Assembly: GCA_016840385.1 (NCBI GenBank) | Contig: JAEOSL010000008.1 | Coordinates: forward strand, 5,163-69,162 | Reading direction: 5' to 3' | Length of the DNA stretch: 64,000 nucleotides | Origin: Candidatus Thorarchaeota archaeon | GTDB taxonomy: Archaea; Asgardarchaeota; Thorarchaeia; Thorarchaeales; Thorarchaeaceae | In this document: positions 25,298 to 33,895 of the stretch, one piece after another | Layout: every line of letters starts with the position of its first letter | How positions within the stretch are numbered: the stretch's first letter is position 1 | Position numbers and translations under genes: made by a program | Notes under the pieces: model-generated | Told to the model about the DNA's origin: nothing | What the model saw: the letters and a program-made list of their open reading frames with translations, nothing else | Database searches by the model: none

Positions 25298-26272
25298 CTA
25301 CACAATATCTCGAACAGCTTGTGCAATTCTCTTGTTGTCAGGGATGAAGTAATTCTCTAACGGTGGACTAAATGGCACAGGAGTATCTGGTGCATTCACT
25401 CTCTTGATTGGTGCATCCAACCAGTCAAAGGCTTCTTCCTGAACAATGGCTGCAATCTCTGCAGTTGTTGCTCCTGTCTTTGTTTCTTCAGTCACAAGCA
25501 CTAATCTTCCGGTCTTCTTGACCGACTCGATGAGAGTCTTCTTGTCTAGTGGGACTAGAGTTCTAGGATCAATCACTTCAACACTGATTCCTTCCTTCTG
25601 AAGTTCTTCAGCTACTTCAAGTGCCTTGTGCAACATGATGAATGTGCCCCAAATTGTGACATCTGCTCCTTCACGACGCACTTTAGCTTCACCAAAAGGA
25701 ATGAGATACTCGTCATCTGGTACCTCCTCTTTCTTATCGTAGACCAGTTTGTGTTCTGCAAAAAGCACTGGGTCGGGGTCTCTAATTGCTGTTTTAATGA
25801 GCCCTTTCACGTCAGAGGCAAAGGCTGGTACTGCGACCTTGAGACCTGGTGTATGCATGAACCATGCTTCCAAGCTCTGTGAGTGATGTGATGCAAGATT
25901 CTTTCCACCACCAAAGACGGTTCTGATTACCAAGGGTACAGAGGTCTGGCCACCGAACATATACCTCATTTTTGCCGCTTGATTGCACACTTGGTCCATT
26001 GCTAGTGTAATGAGGTCTCCAAACATGATCTCTGCAATTGGAACCATACCCGTGATAGCTGCACCAACAGCAGCACCGGCGATTGTATTCTCTGAGATTG
26101 GTGTATCGCGAACTCGTTCTACACCAAACTCTTCTGCGAGATCCTTGGTAACCTTGAAAGCTCCACCCCAGTTGAGACCGATGTCTTCTCCGAGGAGAAA
26201 TACACGCTCATCACGGAGCATCTCTTCACGGAGGCCTGCTTTCAGAGCTTCTCGGTATACCATCTCAGTCAT
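25298..26272 (-). CDS. 2-oxoacid dehydrogenase E1, beta subunit
   Basis: A 324-residue E1beta. Typical segments are REALKAGLREEMLRDERVFLLGEDIG at the start, RVRDTPISENTIAGAAVGAA, ASHHSQSLEAWFMHTPGLKV (with the His pair near the active site) and VEVIDPRTLVPLDKKTL. It pairs with E1alpha to bind thiamine diphosphate at the subunit interface and decarboxylates a 2-oxoacid. It lies directly after E1alpha with no spacer and is followed by E2 after 9 bp. Sequence alone does not separate pyruvate, branched-chain or acetoin-type substrates. Confidence 0.92.
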   Translation of the reverse strand: MTEMVYREALKAGLREEMLRDERVFLLGEDIGLNWGGAFKVTKDLAEEFGVERVRDTPISENTIAGAAVGAAITGMVPIAEIMFGDLITLAMDQVCNQAAKMRYMFGGQTSVPLVIRTVFGGGKNLASHHSQSLEAWFMHTPGLKVAVPAFASDVKGLIKTAIRDPDPVLFAEHKLVYDKKEEVPDDEYLIPFGEAKVRREGADVTIWGTFIMLHKALEVAEELQKEGISVEVIDPRTLVPLDKKTLIESVKKTGRLVLVTEETKTGATTAEIAAIVQEEAFDWLDAPIKRVNAPDTPVPFSPPLENYFIPDNKRIAQAVRDIV

Positions 26273-27247
26273 CTAGATCGCCTCCGCATAGACATCATCC
26301 AATGCTTCTTCGGGTTCTGGAAAATCAGATTTCATTGCAAATTCTCCAGCCTTGTCTACTTCCTTCTGCAATTTTACGCGTATCTTCTCAGCATCTTTCT
26401 CAGTGATTGCACCTTGTTCGAGGGCAATCTTCTGAATGACATTTACAGCATCTTTCTCAGGACTGAGCCAATAATCTGCTTCTTCTTGTGGTCTGTATTT
26501 TGCAGGATCAAATCTTGAGTGTCCCTTCATTCTGTAGGTCTGACACTCAATAAGAGTTGGACCACTACCCTCACGGGCTCTCTTCACTGCTTCAACAGTC
26601 GCTTCATAGACCTCGAGAGTATTATTCCCATCAATCACCTTACTTGGGATGCAGTATGCTTCTGCTCTCTGTGCAACAGTTGAACTCGGACATGTGAGTG
26701 TGATAGGTGTGCCCATCGCATAGAAGTTGTTCTCGACAATCCAGACAAGAGGTAGCTTCCAGATTGCGGACATATTCAACGATTCTCCGAAAGTTCCATT
26801 GTTTGAAGCTCCATCTCCGAAGAAACAAACTACTACGTCGTCGGTCTTTCTCATCTGACATGAAAGCGCTGCACCAACCGCAATTGGAAGTCCTGATCCA
26901 ACAACACCCGTAGCTCCTAAGACGCCAACATCGAACTGAGTGATGTGCATTGAACCACCCTTGCCTTTGCAGGAGCCAGTCTTTTTACCCAACAGTTCTG
27001 CCAGGGCTGCACTCATGTCTGCTCCTTTTGCAACAACATGTCCATGTCCTCTGTGAGAGCTCTGGATCCAGTCTGAATCCTTGAGTGCAGTAGCTACGCC
27101 TGCTGCTACAGCTTCTTGCCCAAGACACAGATGTAGTGTCCCAGGAACAACATTTTCTCCGAATAAATCCCAGACCTTCTCTTCAAACAATCGTGTTTTC
27201 AGAGTTCTAGTGAATAACTCCTTGAGGGTCTTCTTGTCAACTGCCAT
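26273..27247 (-). CDS. 2-oxoacid dehydrogenase E1, alpha subunit
   Basis: A 324-residue E1alpha with the thiamine-diphosphate motif CFFGDGASNNGTFGES...VENN at about residues 140-170, the SSHRGHGHVVAKG segment and the phosphorylation-loop-like YRMKGHSRFDPAKYR. It is the first gene of the operon, starting at ATG 27247. A TATA-like stretch lies about 50-55 bp upstream within an otherwise empty 200-bp gap. The three-gene set is the aerobic-type multienzyme complex, of interest in an archaeon otherwise expected to use ferredoxin-linked 2-oxoacid oxidoreductases such as the IorA at the window start. Confidence 0.92.
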   Translation of the reverse strand: MAVDKKTLKELFTRTLKTRLFEEKVWDLFGENVVPGTLHLCLGQEAVAAGVATALKDSDWIQSSHRGHGHVVAKGADMSAALAELLGKKTGSCKGKGGSMHITQFDVGVLGATGVVGSGLPIAVGAALSCQMRKTDDVVVCFFGDGASNNGTFGESLNMSAIWKLPLVWIVENNFYAMGTPITLTCPSSTVAQRAEAYCIPSKVIDGNNTLEVYEATVEAVKRAREGSGPTLIECQTYRMKGHSRFDPAKYRPQEEADYWLSPEKDAVNVIQKIALEQGAITEKDAEKIRVKLQKEVDKAGEFAMKSDFPEPEEALDDVYAEAI

Positions 27248-27448
27248 TGTCTATTCAACTACCTTGTGATGACTAGAGCTTCAGAGCGTTCCTCGAATTT
27301 AAGTTGATAAAGGCTTCGAAGTAGCTGAAACTTTACCCAGTTATTACAGACGAAATCGTTGATTGGATTGGTTTGTTCGCATCCCTTCCTTCTTCTTTCC
27401 AATAATTAATAGGCTAAATTGGATAGTACAAGACCAGTGTGTTCTAGG

Positions 27449-28225
27449 ATGAGAGAAGGGAACAGAGCAAAATCTGGATATGAAGGGATAGGACGTTTCT
27501 ATGATCTCTTTGCAGATGACTCTGATATCCCATTCTTTTTGAAATATGCAAAGAAGCTTGGATCTCCCATCCTTGATATTGCTGCAGGTACTGGTCGAGT
27601 TTCTTTCGCTCTAGCAAATGAAGGCTATGAAGTTGTAGCTCTTGATAGATCCCCCTCCATGATTGAAGTTGCTAGGACTCGGCTAGAGTCCATTGACCAA
27701 TCTGTCGCCAATAAAGTAACGATTATTGAGGGTGATATGACAAATTTCAATCTTGACCAGAAATTTCCGTTTGTAATTATTCCAAGCTCTTTTTGTCATG
27801 CTTTGACCACAGATGCGCAACTATCCACACTCCAGTGTATCCATGATCATCTAACCGATAATGGAGTCTTCATTCTTGACCTCTACCCTGGTGCAATACA
27901 ACATGAAAAAGCTGGATTCAGAGAAAATCCTGTACTTCTTCCTGAAGGTACTACCGTTGAACGTGAAGGTGAAATTAAGTCCGATATGTTGCGTCAACTG
28001 ATGAATCTGAAATTACGTTACATTGTTCGTGATAGTGACAAGAATATTATCGAAGAAGTGGAAGTTGAGTCTTCAGCTGCACTTCTCTTCAACAGAGAGG
28101 TTGACCTTCTTATTCGTCTATCTGGATTTGAAATTCAAAAGGAATTAGGTGGATTTGATGAATCTGCATATACACCAGAGAGTTTTCGTCGGATATTGAT
28201 ACTAAAAAAGAGCAATGAAGAATAG
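27449..28225 (+). CDS. Class I SAM-dependent methyltransferase
   Basis: A protein of about 258 residues with the seven-strand methyltransferase motifs: ILDIAAGTGRVSFALANEG (motif I), VVALDRSPSMIEVA (motif II), IEGDMTNF, and FILDLYPGAI, followed by a strand-rich cap. The acceptor is unknown; the plan resembles methyltransferases for small molecules. The frame is open back to TTG 27419, but a TATA-like TAATTAATA at about 27400-27408 would put transcription start near 27430, so ATG 27449 is preferred. It is monocistronic, and a convergent bactofilin-like gene follows 66 bp after its stop. Confidence 0.8.
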   Translation: MREGNRAKSGYEGIGRFYDLFADDSDIPFFLKYAKKLGSPILDIAAGTGRVSFALANEGYEVVALDRSPSMIEVARTRLESIDQSVANKVTIIEGDMTNFNLDQKFPFVIIPSSFCHALTTDAQLSTLQCIHDHLTDNGVFILDLYPGAIQHEKAGFRENPVLLPEGTTVEREGEIKSDMLRQLMNLKLRYIVRDSDKNIIEEVEVESSAALLFNREVDLLIRLSGFEIQKELGGFDESAYTPESFRRILILKKSNEE

Positions 28226-28290
28226 ACAGAGGGAGTGAATCCCTCTGCTTTCTTGAACAAACGAAGGAGTGAAGGCCCGATTTGTTTGTT

Positions 28291-29532
28291 CTATTTCATA
28301 TCTTCGGGATTAGGTAGCTTGTCTACCTTCTTTGGTTCTTCTCCGAATTCTACACCATTTTCGGATTCAAGGCTTTCAGTGTAGAGTGTTTCACCTTCTA
28401 CAATAGCATCACGCTCAATGTAGATTTTTCGACCGTAGAGATTACCTACTCGTGCACGTTCTTCAATTCGAATGTCATCACCATGAAGTGATTCCGTTCT
28501 AGCACGTTCACGGATGAGAATTTCCTTGGATTCGACTGGACCTCTAACCTCGGCACGTTTTCCGATTCTGACACCATCAGTAGCCTTTGTGTACTCTGCC
28601 GAGATTTCACCGCCTACGATGATTCGGAATGTGTGGATTCTGCCTTCTACTCTGACAGTACCGCCAACTTTGATCTTGTCTTCACAGGTCAGGTTTCCAC
28701 CAACTGCAACAGTACCACCAACGTCAATTGCACCAGTAAGGGTTAGATCTCCTTCGGTTTTGAAAGTCCCACCAACGCTTACTGTATCACCTTGGGCACT
28801 ACCAGCAAGTTTGACAGTACCACCAACGTCGATTTCACCAAATTCGAGGTCTCCTTCAGATTTGAAGGTTCCACCGATATCGATGTCTTTGACCACTGAG
28901 CCTGGACCAACCTTAGCTGAACCACCAACATCTAGGTCATCAATTTCAATTGCTCCTTCGGCTTTGAAGCTTCCACCAACTGAAACTTTCTTGATGGTTC
29001 CAGTAACTGCTTTTCCTGAACCGCCGGCATCTAGCTCTTCGGCATTGATAGTACCACGAACAACTACTGAACCTCCTCCAGCAATCCTTTCAACTGTACA
29101 GTCTCCCTCAATTTTGACGGATCCTCCACCGGTGAGTCTCTGTGCTACAGCATTGCCTGTTACTTTGATAGAGGCTCCTGCTTTTGCGGATACACAGTTT
29201 AGGTCTCCACCAACTCGAAGAGCCGCACCAACTTCAATATCTCGAGAATCTACGTTTTCATCTACTTCGATTGATCCTTTTCGAGCATCAATACCGCTTG
29301 TTGCGATAAGGTTCCCCATGACACTAATTCGGTCTCTAGTTTTCAAAATCAAACGATCACATTTGAGTGACCCTTCGATATCAAGATCCCCAAAAACAGT
29401 TAGGGTTCCGGAGATGATAATCTCACTTCCCTGTTGAGGTATGAGTCTTCTGCAATTGCGAACTTCGACATCACCTTCAGTGGTACCGAGTTCGACAACG
29501 CTTTCATTTTTGTATTCAAATTTTTCTACCAT
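28291..29532 (-). CDS. Bactofilin-like polymer-forming beta-solenoid protein
   Basis: A 413-residue protein that is almost entirely a repeated beta-solenoid. From about residue 30 to 390 it shows short repeats of roughly 17 residues with the consensus VGGT-h-x-x-x-G-x-h-x-x-x-x-I, for example VSVGGSFKAEGAIEIDDLD, VGGTVKLAGSAQGDT and VSVGGTFKTEGDLTL. No signal peptide or membrane helix is seen. This is the pattern of bactofilins and DUF342-like polymer-forming proteins, but three times longer than a usual bactofilin (about 110-150 residues core). A cytoskeletal or scaffold role is inference. ATG 29532 has GGTGA 8 nt upstream; GTG 29544 and TTG 29547 are less likely. Confidence 0.75.
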   Translation of the reverse strand: MVEKFEYKNESVVELGTTEGDVEVRNCRRLIPQQGSEIIISGTLTVFGDLDIEGSLKCDRLILKTRDRISVMGNLIATSGIDARKGSIEVDENVDSRDIEVGAALRVGGDLNCVSAKAGASIKVTGNAVAQRLTGGGSVKIEGDCTVERIAGGGSVVVRGTINAEELDAGGSGKAVTGTIKKVSVGGSFKAEGAIEIDDLDVGGSAKVGPGSVVKDIDIGGTFKSEGDLEFGEIDVGGTVKLAGSAQGDTVSVGGTFKTEGDLTLTGAIDVGGTVAVGGNLTCEDKIKVGGTVRVEGRIHTFRIIVGGEISAEYTKATDGVRIGKRAEVRGPVESKEILIRERARTESLHGDDIRIEERARVGNLYGRKIYIERDAIVEGETLYTESLESENGVEFGEEPKKVDKLPNPEDMK

Positions 29533-29639
29533 TTTGGCCTTCACCAATTGTTATTTTCTAAGATTAACTCCCCAAATTCTGTATATAAGCAGAAGTCACA
29601 ACATGAAGTCACTTATTGTTACTAGCTTATTCGGTTTTT

Positions 29640-29978
29640 TTACATCCCAATGATTGGTTCTGGAATTGGAATTCCAACCAATCCTGCCATCCTCTTGTAA
29701 AGCTCAAGGTATTGATGACCCCTCACTGTGACTTTGTAGACCCTCATACCTTCATCATCATCTTCTTCCAGGAGACCTCGCTTACAGAGTTCGCCTATCG
29801 AATCTTTTGCACGATCAACTGGCATATTTGTTGACCTTGCCGCTCGAGTAAGTGGGCAAAATCCCCAGATGTAAATGACACGCAGTAGCTCGGCATAGAT
29901 GTCGTAACGTGTCCGTTTCTGAAGCTCTCTCCGCTTCTTCTTTTTCTTTGGTACTTCGGGTGCTTTCTCTTCTGACAT
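29640..29978 (-). CDS. Winged-helix DNA-binding protein (archaeal HTH_45-like)
   Basis: A 112-residue protein: a lysine/arginine-rich N-terminal tail (KKKKKRRELQKRTRYD), then a winged helix RVIYIWGFCPLTRAARSTNMPVDRAKDSIGELCKRGLLEE with the wing YKVTVRGHQYLELYKRMAGL. This resembles the small archaeal regulators with an ArnR/Sso10a-like fold. ATG 29978 has GAGGT 8 nt upstream, so the frame reaching 30011 is not used. The last residues are rich in Pro and Ile. It is divergent from the longin/roadblock-like gene at 30114. Confidence 0.75.
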   Translation of the reverse strand: MSEEKAPEVPKKKKKRRELQKRTRYDIYAELLRVIYIWGFCPLTRAARSTNMPVDRAKDSIGELCKRGLLEEDDDEGMRVYKVTVRGHQYLELYKRMAGLVGIPIPEPIIGM

Positions 29979-30113
29979 CCTTTCCGACCTCTTGGTGTTG
30001 TGTACCTTCATAGTTTAAAGTCTACTGACATCCGCTATGCTAGAGCGCTATACTATCCACCAGTAACTCTTATGTCTTGAGAAAGATGTTCTTTTTACTA
30101 GCCGGGAGTCAAT

Positions 30114-30848
30114 ATGCTGCGTCAACTATACATTGTCAAGAGTGATGGTGACCCTCTCTACGGCAGAACCTTTGAGGAAGATAGTGTAGTTGACCTGAAA
30201 GCAATCCCTCATTTTGTTAGAAACAGCGTTTCTCTTTTCCATTCTCGATCAAGCACATCATCCGAACGAGTCTACATTCTTGAACATGACGGGTCTGTAT
30301 GGGCTTACGTTTTCTTTCATTCCTTTGCTCTTGTGTCACTATCCGAAAAAGACCAAGCTTTGGCAGACCTAAAGAACGTCGTACTAGCAATGGGACGTAG
30401 CATTGCTATGAGATTTGGTGAGATGATTGATTCATGGAGTGGAAGTATGTCAGAGATTGTAGATATTGACGAACTTATCGATCAGTATATCGCTGTCAAT
30501 CTTGAACCACCCACAAAGAAATTATTGAAGAAGATTGAGAAGCAAGTCCACAAAGCTCTGCTAAAGCCTGAGATTGCTTTTGCTGGAGTATTTGATGCAA
30601 GTGGTCAGATGATTGAGGGGAATCTTCCTGACACGCATTTATTCAGAATTGAGGTGGAAATCTCACAAGGCCTCATTAAACCAGTGATGGACATAGTTCC
30701 CACGAGTGTGAATTCTGGTGAATACAAGCTACAAATGCTTCGAGTGAATTCTCTTACAATTGTTGTTGCTTCACAAGCAACTGAAAGCACTCTACGAGCA
30801 GTTGCAGTAGCTGGTGAAATTGCGCATACCCTTTATGACCTCATGTAG
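30114..30848 (+). CDS. Longin/roadblock-like two-domain protein
   Basis: A 244-residue protein of two alpha/beta domains joined by a helical linker. The N-terminal part (MLRQLYIVKSDGDPLYGRTF ... VWAYVFFHSFALVSLSEKDQALADLKNVVLAMG) fits the longin pattern of a strand, a hydrophobic strand pair and a long helix. The C-terminal part (FAGVFDASGQMIEGNLPD ... LTIVVASQATESTLRAVAVAGEIAHTL) fits a roadblock/LC7 or profilin-like fold. Such domains are abundant in Asgard archaea beside small GTPases and in eukaryotes act as GTPase regulators and vesicle-trafficking parts. ATG 30114 has GGGAG 5 nt upstream. The gene stands alone. Fold assignment is by pattern only. Confidence 0.6.
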   Translation: MLRQLYIVKSDGDPLYGRTFEEDSVVDLKAIPHFVRNSVSLFHSRSSTSSERVYILEHDGSVWAYVFFHSFALVSLSEKDQALADLKNVVLAMGRSIAMRFGEMIDSWSGSMSEIVDIDELIDQYIAVNLEPPTKKLLKKIEKQVHKALLKPEIAFAGVFDASGQMIEGNLPDTHLFRIEVEISQGLIKPVMDIVPTSVNSGEYKLQMLRVNSLTIVVASQATESTLRAVAVAGEIAHTLYDLM

Positions 30849-30934
30849 ATTATCACTTCCCTTTGAGTCTGAGTATTGACGAAAGACAGAAGTAGGGGGT
30901 CTGCTGTGGAGCATTTTATTGGAGTGGATACTTC

Positions 30935-31552
30935 ATGCGTATTATTGGAATCTCAGGGTCTCCTAAGAAAGAAAAATCAAACACTCAATTTCTTCTGTCA
31001 AAAGCACTAGAGGCTACATCTGCTGATACAAAGCTGATTAACATCAGTGACTACGATATTCGACACTGTACCGGTTGTGACTCGTGTGTAAGGAAGAAAC
31101 CATGTCCAGAAAGTGCTCATGATGACATGTCTAAACTTGAGGAGGAACTAAGAACAGCTGATGCAATCATCATTTCTGCTCCTTCCTATTTCACATCTGT
31201 TCCTGGTGTGCTCAAAGACTTCATTGACCGTTCACGAGCGATGAAGATGCTTGACCATCAATTGAAGGACAAGGTCTTCGGAGCACTTACCTATGCAGGT
31301 CTCAGATACGGAGGACAAGAGCACGTCATTGATGTTTTGAATCGGTATGCATTGGGTCAAGGAATGATTGTTGTTGGGGCACTAGGTAGTCCAGTCAAAC
31401 ATGGTACATTTGGTTCAGGGAGTCTTCAGACTGATGAGGGTTCTTGGAGATCCGCATTGAAAGATGAACTAGCAATCAAAGGAAGTATCCTTCTTGGTGA
31501 GAGAGTTGTTTACGTGACAAGTCGCATGAAAGATTCTGAGGTGCGCATGTGA
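30935..31552 (+). CDS. NADPH-dependent FMN reductase / iron-sulfur flavoprotein
   Basis: A 205-residue flavodoxin-fold protein. It begins RIIGISGSPKKEKSNTQFLL, the FMN phosphate loop, has the compact cysteine motif CTGCDSCVRKKPC (C-x2-C-x2-C-x5-C) at about residue 45 that binds a 4Fe-4S cluster in archaeal iron-sulfur flavoproteins, and contains APSYFTSVPGVLKDFIDRS. These proteins move electrons from ferredoxin or reduce oxygen species. Its stop overlaps the start of the cobalamin adenosyltransferase by 4 bp, so a redox role in reducing cobalamin for that enzyme is a reasonable inference. Confidence 0.82.
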   Translation: MRIIGISGSPKKEKSNTQFLLSKALEATSADTKLINISDYDIRHCTGCDSCVRKKPCPESAHDDMSKLEEELRTADAIIISAPSYFTSVPGVLKDFIDRSRAMKMLDHQLKDKVFGALTYAGLRYGGQEHVIDVLNRYALGQGMIVVGALGSPVKHGTFGSGSLQTDEGSWRSALKDELAIKGSILLGERVVYVTSRMKDSEVRM

Positions 31553-32112
31553 CAAACGATACAGCTCCTGGTCTTGTTCAGGTGTACACAGGAAATGGTA
31601 AAGGAAAGACAACCTGTGCTCTTGGTGCTGGTCTTCGAGCAGCTGGACATGGATTGCAAGTGCTTGTTATTTCTTTCATGAAAGCTAAGGTTGCTATTCG
31701 TGGAGATAAAACCGATATCAACTATGGCGAGTTCCGCTCAGTGGATATGATACCGAACTTCACCATTGAACCTGTTGGTAGAGAAACCTTTGTGGACAAG
31801 GAGAATCCAGACCCTATTGATATCAAGATGGCACAGGATGGTCTCAAAATGGCTCAAGATGCACTCCGAAATCATTCGTGTGATGTTCTCATCCTTGACG
31901 AGATCAATGTTGCTGTAGAGTGGAATCTCTTCTCTATAGAGGAGCAACTAGGTCTCTTGGACATCAAACCCTCTGATGTTGAACTCATAATGACTGGAAG
32001 ATATGCAAAGCAAGAAATTCTAGATGCTGCAGACCTTGTGACCGAGATGAAAGAGGTCAAGCATTACTACAAAACAAGGAAGATTACTGCTCGACGGGGC
32101 TTTGAATTCTAG
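31549..32112 (+). CDS. cobA: Cob(I)alamin adenosyltransferase, CobA/BtuR type
   Basis: A 187-residue P-loop protein with the family motif YTGNGKGKTTCALGAGLRAAG, a second nucleotide-side VISFMKA, the LILDEINVAVEW Walker B-like segment and LIMTGRYA. The enzyme adenosylates cob(I)alamin to coenzyme B12, the cofactor of the methylmalonyl-CoA mutase encoded 83 bp downstream. Translation starts at GTG 31549, overlapping the flavoprotein stop. The three genes (flavoprotein, adenosyltransferase, mutase) make a coherent cofactor-plus-enzyme unit. Confidence 0.88.
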   Translation: MTNDTAPGLVQVYTGNGKGKTTCALGAGLRAAGHGLQVLVISFMKAKVAIRGDKTDINYGEFRSVDMIPNFTIEPVGRETFVDKENPDPIDIKMAQDGLKMAQDALRNHSCDVLILDEINVAVEWNLFSIEEQLGLLDIKPSDVELIMTGRYAKQEILDAADLVTEMKEVKHYYKTRKITARRGFEF

Positions 32113-32195
32113 ACCGATTTCAATTTCCTATACGAATCGATTAGTTAATATCTGGTACTCCATTCGAGGTCTTGTTCTCATCGGAGGAGCTCACT

Positions 32196-33878
32196 ATGGG
32201 TGCAGAGAAGAACTTGGAAGACATTCAGAAAGCCCATGATAAATGGGAAAAAGAGACCCTAGGTTCACACCAGAAGAAACATCCTGACCGTCGAAAGGAT
32301 TTCGTGACTACATCGAGTCGTCCGATCAAAGCAATCTATACTCCCCTTGATGTTCCCGGATTAGATTACATGAAGGACCTTGGCCTTCCTAGTGAGTATC
32401 CTTACACTCGTGGTGTTCAGCCAAGCATGTATAGAGGTCGTGTCTGGACCATGCGACAGTTCGCTGGAATGGGTTCTGCTGAAGAAACCAATCAACGATT
32501 CAAGTTCCTCCTCGCTAATGGGCAGACAGGTCTTAGTGTTGCTTTTCATCTTCCCACACTTTTTGCACGAGATTCCGACCATCCATATGCCCTAGGTGAA
32601 GTAGGAAAACTCGGAGTTGCTATTGACAGTCTCAAAGATATCGAGATTCTTTTCTCAGGTATTCCACTTGACCAAGTAACAACTTCAATGACTATCAATG
32701 CTCCCGCTTCGATCTTGCTAGCGATGTATATGGTTGCAGCACAGAAGCAGGGCGTGTCCGCAGACAAGATTGGCGGAACAATACAGAATGATCTGCTGAA
32801 AGAGTACCAGGCTCAGAAATCATGGATTCTGGCACCTAAACAATCCCTTCGTATCATGGGCGATATCATGGAGTATGCAACCAAGAATATCCCCAGATGG
32901 AATACGATTTCAATTTCAGGCTATCATATCCGTGAAGCTGGCTCTACTGCTTCTCAGGAACTAGCCTTTACTCTCATCAATGGAATGGAGTATGTTCGAG
33001 TTGGTATTAAGCAAGGTCTGGATGTTGATGCATTTGCTCCACGATTATCATTCTTCTTTAACGCGCATAACGACATCTTCGAAGAGGTTGCCAAATACCG
33101 TGCTGCAAGACGTATCTGGGCTCGAGAGATGAAGGAGACCTTCGGCGCTAAGAAAGAGAGGTCTCTCTGGATGCGCTTCCACACTCAGACTGCAGGATGT
33201 TCGCTCACAGCACAGCAACCCACGGTCAATGTAGTCAGGACTGCTTACCAAGCACTTGCTGCTGTTCTTGGAGGAACCCAATCCTTACACACAAACTCAA
33301 TGGATGAGGCTCTATGTCTTCCAACTGAGGATGCAGTTCGAGTTGCATTGAGAACACAACAGGTTCTTGCTCAAGAGAGTGGAGCTGCAAATACAATTGA
33401 CCCCTTAGCTGGTTCATATTATGTTGAGAAACTGACTGACGATATGGAGAAGGAAGCCTACGAATACTTTGACAAGGTCGAAGCCATGGGTGGAGTAGTC
33501 GAGGCGATTGAGAAAGGCTTCTTCCAACGTGAGATTTCCGAAGCGTCTTATCGCTACCAGAAAGAGATTGAGAGTGGTGAGAGAACAATCGTTGGTGTAA
33601 ATGATTATGTTCTCGAAGGAGAACAAATCACAATCCCTGTTCTGAAGATTGACCCTGAAGTTGAACGTCGTCAGGTCGAACGAACTCAGAAGATTCGGAA
33701 AGAACGAGATAACACCAAGGTTGAAACTGCACTCGCTGGTCTCTTGAAGGCAAGTGAGAATGGTGAGAATGTCATGCCTTTCATTGTTGATGCAGTGAAG
33801 GAATACGCTACTATCGGTGAGATATTCCAAGTCTGGCGTGACCTGTGGGGCGAATGGGATGAGCCGAAGATATTCTAA
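32196..33878 (+). CDS. Methylmalonyl-CoA mutase, large (catalytic) subunit
   Basis: A 560-residue protein covering only the substrate-binding TIM barrel of the mutase, as in archaeal split enzymes. Typical segments are [21 protein letters not shown] near residue 75, the [11 protein letters not shown] region, [28 protein letters not shown], and [14 protein letters not shown]. The C-terminal B12-binding domain of bacterial enzymes is absent, so a separate small subunit of about 140 residues must exist elsewhere. The reaction interconverts methylmalonyl-CoA and succinyl-CoA. ATG 32196 has GGAGG 8 nt upstream; the frame extends to 32172 only by a TTG. Confidence 0.92.
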   Translation: MGAEKNLEDIQKAHDKWEKETLGSHQKKHPDRRKDFVTTSSRPIKAIYTPLDVPGLDYMKDLGLPSEYPYTRGVQPSMYRGRVWTMRQFAGMGSAEETNQRFKFLLANGQTGLSVAFHLPTLFARDSDHPYALGEVGKLGVAIDSLKDIEILFSGIPLDQVTTSMTINAPASILLAMYMVAAQKQGVSADKIGGTIQNDLLKEYQAQKSWILAPKQSLRIMGDIMEYATKNIPRWNTISISGYHIREAGSTASQELAFTLINGMEYVRVGIKQGLDVDAFAPRLSFFFNAHNDIFEEVAKYRAARRIWAREMKETFGAKKERSLWMRFHTQTAGCSLTAQQPTVNVVRTAYQALAAVLGGTQSLHTNSMDEALCLPTEDAVRVALRTQQVLAQESGAANTIDPLAGSYYVEKLTDDMEKEAYEYFDKVEAMGGVVEAIEKGFFQREISEASYRYQKEIESGERTIVGVNDYVLEGEQITIPVLKIDPEVERRQVERTQKIRKERDNTKVETALAGLLKASENGENVMPFIVDAVKEYATIGEIFQVWRDLWGEWDEPKIF

Positions 33879-33895
33879 TAATAATCGCTAGCAGA

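Noticed and set aside
28514..29437. 307-codon open frame opposite the bactofilin-like gene
   Set aside because: It mirrors the repeats of the solenoid gene on the other strand, is rich in Pro/Ser/Thr, and has no signal or family likeness.
33235..33588. 117-codon frame opposite the mutase gene
   Set aside because: Antisense shadow; it lacks a promoter and family likeness.
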